From an uncultured Collinsella sp. (GTDB taxonomy: Bacteria > Actinomycetota > Coriobacteriia > Coriobacteriales > Coriobacteriaceae): a stretch of DNA of 18,322 bases. Location of the stretch: contig URTW01000017.1 of assembly GCA_900550815.1 (NCBI GenBank), forward strand, positions 1-18,322, written 5' to 3'. Position numbers and translations under genes: made by a program. Of the stretch, positions 6,261 through 13,179 are shown piece after piece; position 1 is the stretch's first letter, and each line of letters starts with the position of its first letter. A model generated the notes under the pieces. The model was not told the DNA's origin. It worked only from the letters and a program-made list of their open reading frames with translations, and searched no databases.

Positions 6261-7295
6261 ATGCAACTGGCAAACATCGTACGCGAGCGCTGGAAAGGCG
6301 TTTTGTTCTGCCTGATTATCGCCATTCCCGCGACGTTGCTCGGCAAACAAATTGAGGTGGTCGGCGGTCCGGTATTTGCCATCCTCTTTGGCATGGTCCT
6401 GGCGCTCGTCTTTCCCAAGAATCGTCGCGAACAGCTCGCCGCCGGCGTCACCTATACGTCCAAAAAAGTCTTGCAGTACGCGGTTATCCTGCTTGGCTTT
6501 GGCATGAACCTCTCCCAGATTCTGTCCAAGGGCGCCCAGTCGCTACCGATTATCGTGGCAACAATCTCGACCTCGCTTGTCATCGCCTTTGTGCTCTGCC
6601 GCGTTATGAACGTGCCGGGCAAGATCGCGACGCTTGTAGGTGTGGGTTCGTCGATTTGCGGCGGTTCGGCCATCGCCGCGACCGCGCCCGTCATCGATGC
6701 CGACGATCGCGAGATTGCCCAGGCCATTTCGGTCATCTTCCTGTTTAACGTTATCGCGGCGCTCGTGTTTCCAACGCTCGGCGGCATGCTCGGGCTGACC
6801 AACGAGGGTTTTGGCCTGTTTGCCGGCACTGCCATCAACGACACCTCGTCGGTAACGGCTGCGGCGAGCGCCTGGGACAGCATGCATCCCGGCGCAAATG
6901 TGCTCGAGAGCGCCACGGTGGTCAAGCTCACCAGGACGCTGGCCATTATTCCCATCACGTTGGTCCTCGCATGCTGGCAGATGTATCTGGCGCGCAAGGC
7001 TGGCGGCGACGCCAAAAGCACGTTCTCCCTTAAACGCGCGTTTCCCATGTTTGTGCTGTTCTTTGTGCTGGCGAGTGTGATCACCACGGTGCTTCAGCTT
7101 CCCGCGTCCTTTACGGCGCCCATCAAGGAGCTGTCGAAGTTCTTTATTGTGATGGCCATGGCGGCTATTGGTTTTAATACCGATATCGTCGAGCTGGTCA
7201 AAAAGGGCGGCAAGCCCATCGCGCTGGGCTTTTGCTGCTGGATTGGCATTGCGTGCATGAGTTTGGGAATGCAACACGTGCTGGGAATCTGGTAG
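6261..7295 (+). CDS. YeiH/UPF0324-family membrane transporter (putative sulfate exporter)
   Basis: This 344-aa inner-membrane protein has about ten hydrophobic segments, starting with 13-28, 35-51 and 70-88. It carries the family motif GVGSSICGGSAIAA (127-140) and the second conserved block GTAINDTSSVTAAASAW. Family members are annotated as putative sulfate exporters; the substrate has little direct support. ATG 6261 follows AAGGAA. The divergent GntR/FCD gene is its likely regulator, and the FCD domain hints at an organic acid signal. The next gene downstream encodes a Fis-type regulator after a 265-bp structured gap, so co-transcription is uncertain. Confidence 0.88.
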   Translation: MQLANIVRERWKGVLFCLIIAIPATLLGKQIEVVGGPVFAILFGMVLALVFPKNRREQLAAGVTYTSKKVLQYAVILLGFGMNLSQILSKGAQSLPIIVATISTSLVIAFVLCRVMNVPGKIATLVGVGSSICGGSAIAATAPVIDADDREIAQAISVIFLFNVIAALVFPTLGGMLGLTNEGFGLFAGTAINDTSSVTAAASAWDSMHPGANVLESATVVKLTRTLAIIPITLVLACWQMYLARKAGGDAKSTFSLKRAFPMFVLFFVLASVITTVLQLPASFTAPIKELSKFFIVMAMAAIGFNTDIVELVKKGGKPIALGFCCWIGIACMSLGMQHVLGIW

Positions 7296-7341
7296 AGAAG
7301 TAGCTTATCTGCGTGCTGCGTGCTGGTGAGCGCATTCTCAC

Positions 7342-7436
7342 GGTGGAGCGATAGGAGCTCTTGCGGGTATGGCTTGTCCGCAGGTTTATAAGTCCCGAAG
7401 AGCTCTTATCGCCCCGCCAGGATGGCGATGCGGGGC
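7342..7436 (+). other. Structured intergenic element with competing hairpins
   Basis: Arms 7342-7362 and 7398-7418 pair over 21 positions: 18 Watson-Crick, two G-U, one mismatch. The 35-nt apex can add CGGG/CCCG (7364-7367 with 7394-7397). A second hairpin, GCCCCGC (7411-7417) with GCGGGGC (7430-7436), uses bases of the first right arm, so the two cannot form together. A smaller hairpin GTGAG/CTCAC precedes them. It lies between the yeiH-like gene and the regulator. There is no U-tract, and it matches no riboswitch class I know. Confidence 0.6.
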
Positions 7437-7470
7437 AACACCTATACTCGCAGGACGGCGCTTTCTGCCC

Positions 7471-7511
7471 TATAGTGTTTGGTGAGCAATATCGTTCAAT
7501 TTTGAAACACT
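7471..7511 (+). promoter_or_regulatory. Candidate promoter and operator of the Fis-type regulator
   Basis: TATAGT (7471-7476) could be a -10 box about 85 nt before the start codon. AGTGTTT (7474-7480) and AAACACT (7505-7511) form a 7-bp inverted repeat that would cover the transcription start, as an autoregulatory site would. No clear -35 is seen. Confidence 0.3.
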
Positions 7512-7560
7512 TGGTCGTGCGACCGTCAGCGTTGCACGTCGCTGCGGACAGGGGCAAATC

Positions 7561-8778
7561 ATGGATAGCGATGCCAAGCTGAACATCTTGACCGATGCCC
7601 TGGCTGCTGCCGGGGCCTCGGCATTGGCAATCGATGCGCGTGGGGACGTCGCGATCTCGACCATGAATGACGCGGCGCTTGAGCGGGATGTGGCGGCTTT
7701 TGTTGCCGAGCGCCTCGACCGTATAGGAGACGGTGCGCGTCTGGTTATGGGGCGTGCGGGTACGCGCCTGAGCCTGACCGTTCGCCCCACCGACAAAGAG
7801 GGCGGGGGCCTTTGGGTGGTCGTGGCGCGTGAGGTGCGCGGTGCCGCGGCGCATGCGGGCATCGAGTGGCTCAACGCCGACGAAGTTGAGGCCCGCTACG
7901 AATCGAGCGCGTACGGCATCGTTGAGGGTGCCGCTGCGGTGGCTGCACCGGTTGCCGAGAGCTACGCGCGCGGTGTGCCCCTTATGCTCGAGGGCGAGCT
8001 GGGAGCGGGTCAGGTCGAGATCGCCAAGCGCCTCTATCTGGACGGTCCTTTTGCCGATCAGCCCTTTGTTTCCGTCGCGCTCGATGAACTCACCGATCGC
8101 GGTTGGCGCCATGTGCTCAAAAGCTCCGAATCGCCGCTGTTCCAAACGGGGCTGACACTTTGCATTGAGGGCTGGAACGCGGTTGGTCCCCAGCGCCTTC
8201 GCGAGCTCGTTTCCACGATGGCCGACACCGCGTTGGCGACGCGCTGCCATGTGGTGCTGACGGCGAATGACATGCCGGGCGGCAGCGAAAGTGATCAAGC
8301 CGCCTTTGTGTCCGAGCGCTTCGCCTGTGCGGTGAGCGTGGCGCCGGCAATCGCCGAGCAGGGAGCCGCGTCGACGAAGGCTGCGCGCTATTTGGAATAT
8401 CTCGCTGATGCATTTGGAACGGCAGCGCCCACGCTGTCTGTCGCGGCGACGAAGACGCTCGATGCTTACCGCTGGCCGCGCAATTATCTGCAGCTCCGCG
8501 AGGTCTCGGAACGACTGTATATATTGGTGGGGGCGGGCACGGTGGACCGCGCTGTGGCGGAGGAAGTGCTCGCCCAAGAGGACGTGATTAAGACCGCAAC
8601 CTTTGGTGCCCCGACGCTCGAAAGCGACCTGTATATCTTGCGACCGCTGGCCGATACCGAGCGAGATATCGCGCATCTGGTTGTAGACCATCTCCACGGC
8701 AACCGAACCCGTGCGGCGGAGGTGCTGGGCATAAGCCGTACAACGCTGTGGCGCTTGCTGAAGGACGATGACCGTTGA
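7561..8778 (+). CDS. Fis-type HTH regulator with degenerate AAA+ (enhancer-binding-protein-like) domain
   Basis: This 405-aa protein is built like a sigma-54 enhancer-binding protein but has lost the working parts. Residues 1-100 are an unassigned sensor region. PLMLEGELGAGQVEIAKRLY (140-159) aligns with Walker A, but Gln151 replaces the Lys of GxxGxGK. LTLCIEGWN (198-206) sits where GTLFLDEIG (Walker B) would be, without the DE pair. The stretch between is too short and has no GAFTGA loop. RWPRNYLQLREV (304-315) matches the WPGNVREL helix, and 378-402 (GNRTRAAEVLGISRTTLWRLL) is a clear Fis-type HTH. It therefore probably binds DNA without ATPase or sigma-54 contact. AGGGG lies 6 nt before ATG 7561. 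Target genes are unknown; the yeiH-like transporter upstream and the membrane protein downstream are candidates. Confidence 0.75.
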   Translation: MDSDAKLNILTDALAAAGASALAIDARGDVAISTMNDAALERDVAAFVAERLDRIGDGARLVMGRAGTRLSLTVRPTDKEGGGLWVVVAREVRGAAAHAGIEWLNADEVEARYESSAYGIVEGAAAVAAPVAESYARGVPLMLEGELGAGQVEIAKRLYLDGPFADQPFVSVALDELTDRGWRHVLKSSESPLFQTGLTLCIEGWNAVGPQRLRELVSTMADTALATRCHVVLTANDMPGGSESDQAAFVSERFACAVSVAPAIAEQGAASTKAARYLEYLADAFGTAAPTLSVAATKTLDAYRWPRNYLQLREVSERLYILVGAGTVDRAVAEEVLAQEDVIKTATFGAPTLESDLYILRPLADTERDIAHLVVDHLHGNRTRAAEVLGISRTTLWRLLKDDDR

Positions 8779-8862
8779 GCGAGGCGCCCGTGACCGCACG
8801 CGACGCGTGTGCTACAGTCCAAAGCGTTATTGTTTCGATTTGGTTACGGCGTGCGAGGGCAT

Positions 8863-9438
8863 ATGGCTGAGACTTCAAAACCGAGCCGCAGAAGGCGGAG
8901 TGCCGCGCCGGTCAACCGACGCACAACATCGGTGACGTGGGGCAAACACGCCTCGGGGTTTGATGGCTCGTTCAAGCGCACTAAATACGGCTATCCTTCG
9001 GCAAGCGCCCGCTTGGCAATGCAGGCAGAGTCCTCGCTGTGGGGCCGCAAACGCGTGGTGGGCTCAAAGCTCAAGCACGACGGAACGCTCGGCTACATCA
9101 GCCGCGGGGCGGCTCGCCGCAGCGGGCTCAATCCCGCCGGCTGGCATCGCTACGTGCCGATCGTGGCCGCCGTTGCAGTGATCGTCATCGCGCTCGCTGC
9201 GCTCGGATATGCCGGCGGTGGCGCCAACTTGGACGCAATGTTTAAATCGCCCGAGCTCGCGCATGCAGGCACAGAAGTTGTCGAGGGCGCACAGACCCAG
9301 ACAGGCGTCGCGCCCCAGCGCGGTATCGTTGCGGCGGCCTCCACCATCGCCGATGCGCAAAAGGACGAGGACGAACAGGGCGATGGGGCCGAAACGGCCC
9401 AGACGAACGAAACGACGACAACTCCATCGGCAAGATAA
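8863..9438 (+). CDS. Single-pass membrane protein of unknown function
   Basis: I do not recognise this 191-aa protein. Residues 1-95 are strongly basic (RRRR near 9-12, then many Arg and Lys) and should be cytoplasmic. One transmembrane helix lies at about 97-119 (VPIVAAVAVIVIALAALGYAG). The C-terminal 70 residues are acidic and rich in Thr, Gln, Ala and Glu, which suggests an unstructured outer tail (type II-like, C-terminus out). There are no cysteines or known domains. ATG 8863 follows GAGGG; an in-frame start at 8809 lacks a ribosome site. TACAGT at 8813-8818 with TGC before it may be its extended -10 box. It starts 84 bp after the Fis-type regulator gene, so either shared or separate transcription is possible. 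Confidence 0.65.
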   Translation: MAETSKPSRRRRSAAPVNRRTTSVTWGKHASGFDGSFKRTKYGYPSASARLAMQAESSLWGRKRVVGSKLKHDGTLGYISRGAARRSGLNPAGWHRYVPIVAAVAVIVIALAALGYAGGGANLDAMFKSPELAHAGTEVVEGAQTQTGVAPQRGIVAAASTIADAQKDEDEQGDGAETAQTNETTTTPSAR

Positions 9439-9527
9439 GTTGCGAGTGGAGCAGCAAATTTGGGACGGGGCTTTTTTAGCTGCCCAAGACAGTGGCTCAT
9501 TCGATGTCAGTCGCCAAAAGTGAGCGA

Positions 9528-9619
9528 GCCGCATTTGCGCCAAGGTGACGTGAAATGAGAGGGCGCTGACCTTCTGGTCGCGCCCTCGAAATTGAACGTC
9601 AGATTGGCGTGAATGCGGC
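9528..9619. other. 92-nt long imperfect hairpin, possible structured RNA or MITE-like element
   Basis: The two halves pair almost end to end. Positions 9528-9543 with 9604-9619 form 16 consecutive pairs, two of them G-U. A 2x2 loop is followed by 9546-9551 with 9596-9601 (6 bp), an internal loop GAAATGA/GAAATTGA, and 9559-9566 with 9580-9587 (8 bp). After a bulged T, GACC/GGTC close a TTCT loop. It lies between convergent genes and has no T-run. About 34 base pairs in 92 nt is far beyond an ordinary terminator. Function unknown. Confidence 0.75.
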
Positions 9620-9638
9620 CCGCGCAGCGTCAACGAGC

Positions 9639-9660
9639 CCGCCGTTCGGTAGAACGGCGG
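9639..9660 (-). terminator. Hairpin after the nitroreductase gene
   Basis: CCGCCGTTC (9639-9647) and GAACGGCGG (9652-9660) pair perfectly over 9 bp with a four-base loop, 6 nt past the nitroreductase stop. It lacks a U-tract on either strand, so it may be a Rho-assisted or mRNA-stabilising 3' end and not a classic intrinsic terminator. Confidence 0.5.
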
Positions 9661-9666
9661 AACTAA

Positions 9667-10188
9667 TTACCTTACGTAGATGATGTTGTCGCGGCGCGGC
9701 TTTGCCTCGGGTAGCGTGTCCTCGGCGTAGCCAAGAATGCAGTTACCGACACCGCGCAGGCTGCCGTCGGCGGGCAGGCCCCAGCTGGCCAGCAGCTCCA
9801 GGCCCTCGGGTGAGTCAAAGACCTCATGCGCGCGGTGAATCCAGCACGAATCGACGCCCAGTGCATAGGCTGCGTTGAGCAAGTTGCCCATGGCGAGCGA
9901 GCCGTCTTCCAGATGCGTGGGCACGCTGCGGTCGACCAGCACCACCACAACGGTCTTGGCGCCATAGAAGGGGTCGCTGTTGCTGCCCATGACCTGGGCG
10001 TTGAGCTGCGAGAGACGCTCGACGGTCGCGGGGTCGGTGACGGCGACAAACGTCACCGGCTGGCGGCCCATGCCGCTCGGTGCATATTGGCCGGCTTCGA
10101 TAATACGTGCAAGCTTTTCGGCCTCGACGGGACGATCGCTGTAGTTGCGGCAGCTGCGACGGTGAATGAGTGCTTCGATAGTCTCCAT
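9667..10188 (-). CDS. Nitroreductase-family FMN oxidoreductase
   Basis: This 173-aa cytoplasmic flavoprotein opens with METIEALIHRRSCRNYSDRP, the usual family start, where RRSCRNY binds the FMN phosphate. APSGMGRQP (about 36-44) and the helix DGSLAMGNLLNAAYALG with DSCWI are also diagnostic, as is the late LGYAE segment followed by a basic tail. Members reduce nitro compounds, quinones or related substrates with NAD(P)H as FMN-bound dimers; the natural substrate is not readable. I chose ATG 10188 because AAGGAG lies just upstream; the longer open frame to 10284 adds 32 residues unlike the family. It is a single gene, convergent with the membrane-protein gene. Confidence 0.92.
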   Translation of the reverse strand: METIEALIHRRSCRNYSDRPVEAEKLARIIEAGQYAPSGMGRQPVTFVAVTDPATVERLSQLNAQVMGSNSDPFYGAKTVVVVLVDRSVPTHLEDGSLAMGNLLNAAYALGVDSCWIHRAHEVFDSPEGLELLASWGLPADGSLRGVGNCILGYAEDTLPEAKPRRDNIIYVR

Positions 10189-10320
10189 GGTGTCTCCTTG
10201 CGGTGGCGTTGCAGATGCCCCGTTCATACCCGTCGGGCTCAAACGATAGACGGTCAATTGCCCGGCCAAAAGGATAGATTCCAATTGGGAAAGTAGGTTT
10301 GCATAAAAGTACCTTCAGAA

Positions 10321-10329
10321 TGTGATAAT
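10321..10329 (+). promoter_or_regulatory. Candidate extended -10 promoter for the 96-aa gene
   Basis: TGTGATAAT has the TGN extension and a -10 close to TATAAT. TTGCAT lies 19 nt before GATAAT as a loose -35. Transcription from here would give an untranslated leader of about 145 nt, within which AACCT/AGGTT near 10403-10420 may form a small hairpin. Nothing else is recognised in 10189-10482. Confidence 0.4.
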
Positions 10330-10482
10330 CAAATGGGATGGTTAAACGTTTTATCCCGTCTACCCTGCGGTTTTTTACCACTTGCCTAAATGACGAACGC
10401 ATAACCTCTGATAAAGGTTTTACTAAAGGAGTACCAACGTTTATCAATGCGCCGTGGTGGCGCCGGGCCAGGAGGTAACATC

Positions 10483-10773
10483 ATGTTCCAGGCTGGAGAT
10501 GTCGTCGAGACCGATTTCGAAGGATTTCTGAAGCTGCTGCGTTCCAAGACGCGCGCTTTCGTGTCGATCAACGATCACGAGTACTACATCACGCACACCG
10601 ATGGCTATTGGCGTGTTCAGGATTGCGAGGCCCTCAACGACAAGGGCCACTTTACTGACTGCTCTGAGTTGGTCAACACGGTCTGCGAGGTCGTCGAGCT
10701 GCCGTGGATTGCCGGCAAGAGCCTGCATGACAGCTTCTCGGGCGCTACGGTCTATGAGGCCGTCGCCGCTTAA
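10483..10773 (+). CDS. Conserved-looking small protein of unknown function, 96 aa
   Basis: I do not recognise this family. AGGAGGT lies exactly 6 nt before ATG 10483, an ideal ribosome site, and a strong terminator follows, so it is a real and probably well-expressed single gene. The protein is soluble and acidic, with no signal or membrane segment. It begins MFQAGDVVETDFEGFLKLL, has an alternating, beta-rich middle with several aromatics (DHEYYITHTDGYWRVQD), and contains three cysteines, at CEAL, CSEL and CEVV. The aromatic-rich middle might bind a small ligand or peptide, but this is a guess. An upstream in-frame ATG (10447) lacks a ribosome site. Confidence 0.75.
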   Translation: MFQAGDVVETDFEGFLKLLRSKTRAFVSINDHEYYITHTDGYWRVQDCEALNDKGHFTDCSELVNTVCEVVELPWIAGKSLHDSFSGATVYEAVAA

Positions 10774-10799
10774 CAGGCAATAAAACCCGCTTTTCACGT

Positions 10800-10835
10800 G
10801 ACCGCTGGCGCCGCCCCCGCGCCGGCGGTCTTTTT
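10800..10835 (+). terminator. Intrinsic terminator of the 96-aa gene
   Basis: Arms 10800-10811 and 10819-10830 form a 12-bp stem, one pair being U-G, around a 7-nt C-rich loop. TTTTT follows at 10831-10835. This is a classic Rho-independent terminator, 27 nt after the stop codon. Confidence 0.92.
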
Positions 10836-10851
10836 CTGCCGATAGGCCATA

Positions 10852-10939
10852 AAATGCGCGCATTTGCGGAGAGCCTGTTGACGATAGTCAAAACTCGGAC
10901 TAATCTAGAGACACAAAATTGGTCAAAAATCGGACAATC
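10852..10939 (+). promoter_or_regulatory. Promoter and operator region of the marR-ABC operon
   Basis: TTGACG (10878-10883) and TAATCT (10901-10906) are 17 nt apart, a good sigma-70-type promoter. Around it lie a perfect 14-bp palindrome AAATGCGCGCATTT (10852-10865), the inverted repeat TTGAC-GATA-GTCAA (10878-10891) over the -35, and two direct repeats, GTCAAAACTCGGAC (10887-10900) and GTCAAAAATCGGAC (10922-10935), 35 bp apart and identical in 13 of 14 bases. These flank the -10, as expected for autorepression by the MarR protein encoded next. Confidence 0.7.
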
Positions 10940-10953
10940 GAATGGTGGGATAG

Positions 10954-11454
10954 ATGAATAGTGCGGTTACGCTGGTCGACTTCGATCGGTTGCTCAATGG
11001 ACTCGACCATATCTATTCGGAGTTCTCGCGCGCCTGCGGCCTTTCGGACTGCGCCTATTGGATGCTCGTCGACACCAGCACGGCGGGCGGCAGTATTGCC
11101 GTAAGCCGTCTGACAAGCGAATGGTTCTACAGCAAGCAGACCATCAACTCGGCAATTAAAACCTTGACGGCGCGGGGCTTCGCAACGTTGGAGTTTGCCG
11201 AAGGCAGTCGTAAGAATAAGGTTGTGAGCCTGACCGAAGAGGGCAGGCGATTTGCCGAGCGTTATGCGCTGCCGGCACTCAAGGCCGAGCAGCGAGCCTT
11301 TGGCGCGCTTGAGCCGTGTGAGCAGCGTGAGATTATGCGCTTGATCGGCAAATTCTCTCAGGTGCTCGGCGAGGAGTGCGAGACATTTAAGCAGCATATC
11401 GCTGCCGAGAGCCAAGCCGAGAATCAAGGTGAGGGGGAGTCGTGCGACTGTTAA
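10954..11454 (+). CDS. MarR-family transcriptional regulator
   Basis: This 166-aa protein has the MarR winged-helix layout: helical dimer region 5-40, HTH around 48-76 (IAVSRLTSEWFYSKQTINSAI), then a wing (LEFAEGSRKNKVVSLTEEG) ending at about residue 97. MarR dimers usually repress neighbouring export genes until a ligand or an oxidised cysteine releases them. The protein ends in CDC and has other cysteines at 28, 33, 122 and 142, so redox sensing is possible. GGTGGGA precedes ATG 10954. Its stop overlaps the start of the first ABC gene, so the two are translationally coupled and the MarR protein very probably controls the transporter. Confidence 0.9.
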   Translation: MNSAVTLVDFDRLLNGLDHIYSEFSRACGLSDCAYWMLVDTSTAGGSIAVSRLTSEWFYSKQTINSAIKTLTARGFATLEFAEGSRKNKVVSLTEEGRRFAERYALPALKAEQRAFGALEPCEQREIMRLIGKFSQVLGEECETFKQHIAAESQAENQGEGESCDC

Positions 11455-13178
11455 TGAGGTTTCTAAAGCCCTATCGAGGGCTTGTCGCAGTGACGCTGCT
11501 GGTGCTGCTGGTGGATAACGTCGGTACGCTGTTGGTTCCCACGATGCTGGCGAACATGGTCAACACCGGTATTACCACGGGCGATGTCGACTACATTTTA
11601 CGCAACGGCCTATACATGTTTATCGCGACCAGCATGGCTAGCGGCGGCACGGTGCTGGGCTGCTATCTTTCGGCGCGCCTGGCCGCCAACGTGGCTTGCG
11701 ATATCCGCAATGCCGTGTACGACAAATCGCTCGAGCTCGCGGCCAGCGATTTTGAGCGATTTGGCACCGGATCGATGATCACGCGCTCGCTCAACGACAT
11801 CAACGTGATTCAGCAGGCGATTCTGCAGACGATTCAGCTGGTGCTGCCCGTGCCGTTTTTGGCTGTGGCGGGCATCATCTTCGCCTGGTTTATCGATCCC
11901 GCCATGGGCACGCTTCTGGGCGTAGTCGTTGCGATTGTGCTGGTGGCGGCGGTCTTTACGGTTGCCAACGCGGCTCCGATCTTTATGCGCTTGCAGAGCT
12001 TTATCGACCGCATGAACGTGGTGCTGCGCGAAAACATCGTGGGTGTGCGCGTCATCCGTGCGTTTAACAAGGAGCGTCGTGAGGAACAGCGCCTGGACGA
12101 GGTGTTCAGCGATTACGCAGCCAACGCCATCAAAGTCAACCACCTGTTTGTAGGCCTCGACAGCTCAAGCTTCTTTTTGATGAACATCGCCGAGGTGGCG
12201 GTGCTGTGGGTTGGCGGCAACCGCGTGGGCGCCCACGCCATGCAGATCGCGAGCATCTCGGCGGTGCTGGAGTACGCGCTTCTGATCCTGTTCTTTGTGA
12301 TGATGGCGCAGATGGTGGTGCTAACGCTGCCACGCGCCGCGGCATGCCTAAGCCGTGCACAGCAAGTGCTGGAGATTGAGCCGAGCATCGTCGATGGCCA
12401 GCGTACGCTTGATGCGGCCGCGTCCGACTCAAAGGACGGGGCCGATGCGGTCGCCGTGTTCGATCATATGTCGTTTCGCTTTGACGACGCCGACAAGGAC
12501 ACGCTGTGCAATTTGAACTTTACTTGTCGTCGCGGTCAGACGACCGCAATCGTCGGCTCGACGGGTTCGGGCAAGTCGACGGTGGCAAAGCTTCTGCTGC
12601 GCTTCCACGATGCCACCAAGGGCGCCATTCGCCTGGACGGCATCGATCTGCGCGAGCTTTCGCAAGGCGAGATTCGCGGGCGCATTGCCTATGTGCCGCA
12701 GAAGGCGTGGCTGTTCTCGGGCACCGTGGCAAGCAATCTGCGCTTTGGCAACGAGGACGCGACCGAGACTGACATGCTTCACGCGCTTGAGGTTGCTCAG
12801 AGCACCTTTGTACTCGATCAGCCGCAGGGGCTCGATACCCCGGTGGCGCAGGGCGGCACGAACTTTTCGGGCGGCCAGCGCCAACGTCTGGCCATCGCCC
12901 GTGCGCTCATGAAGCGCGCCGACCTGTATATCTTCGACGATAGTTTCTCGGCTCTGGACTTTAAGACCGATGCCGCCCTGCGCCATGCGTTGCAAGACGA
13001 GACGCGTGACGCTGCGGTGCTCATCATCGCGCAGCGCATCTCGACGATCTTGCACGCCGACCAGATCGTCGTGCTCAAGGATGGCGAGGTCGTGGGCTTG
13101 GGCACGCATGGCGAGCTTATGGAAACCTGCGAGGTGTACCGCGCCATCGCGGAATCGCAGATGAAGGGAGGTGAGTAG
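11442..13178 (+). CDS. Heterodimeric ABC exporter subunit with degenerate ATP site
   Basis: This 578-aa half-transporter has six membrane helices (about 15-300) fused to a nucleotide-binding domain. Walker A GSTGSGKST is at 372-380, the Q-loop Gln at 420, and the signature FSGGQ at 475-479. Walker B is LYIFDD (495-500), where Asp500 replaces the catalytic Glu. In the H-loop, Gln531 (IIAQRIST) replaces the switch His. Those two changes define the degenerate-site subunit of heterodimeric exporters such as TM287/288 and BmrCD. The partner follows after one base. The substrate is unknown; drugs, lipids or peptides are typical. The start is GTG 11442 with AAGGTGAG upstream, overlapping marR by 13 bp; the in-frame ATG at 11454 (TAATG overlap) is an alternative. 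Confidence 0.93.
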   Translation: MRLLMRFLKPYRGLVAVTLLVLLVDNVGTLLVPTMLANMVNTGITTGDVDYILRNGLYMFIATSMASGGTVLGCYLSARLAANVACDIRNAVYDKSLELAASDFERFGTGSMITRSLNDINVIQQAILQTIQLVLPVPFLAVAGIIFAWFIDPAMGTLLGVVVAIVLVAAVFTVANAAPIFMRLQSFIDRMNVVLRENIVGVRVIRAFNKERREEQRLDEVFSDYAANAIKVNHLFVGLDSSSFFLMNIAEVAVLWVGGNRVGAHAMQIASISAVLEYALLILFFVMMAQMVVLTLPRAAACLSRAQQVLEIEPSIVDGQRTLDAAASDSKDGADAVAVFDHMSFRFDDADKDTLCNLNFTCRRGQTTAIVGSTGSGKSTVAKLLLRFHDATKGAIRLDGIDLRELSQGEIRGRIAYVPQKAWLFSGTVASNLRFGNEDATETDMLHALEVAQSTFVLDQPQGLDTPVAQGGTNFSGGQRQRLAIARALMKRADLYIFDDSFSALDFKTDAALRHALQDETRDAAVLIIAQRISTILHADQIVVLKDGEVVGLGTHGELMETCEVYRAIAESQMKGGE

Positions 13179-13179
13179 C

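Noticed and set aside
7342..7418. tRNA or selenocysteine-tRNA-like gene
   Set aside because: The start GGTGGAGCGAT and a long arm looked suggestive, but there is no D-arm, anticodon arm, GTTCGA T-loop or CCA end.
7198..8799. A 533-aa minus-strand open frame opposite the Fis-type regulator
   Set aside because: It is an antisense shadow rich in Arg, His and Gln. The plus strand carries a recognisable HTH and AAA+-like alignment with a good ribosome site.
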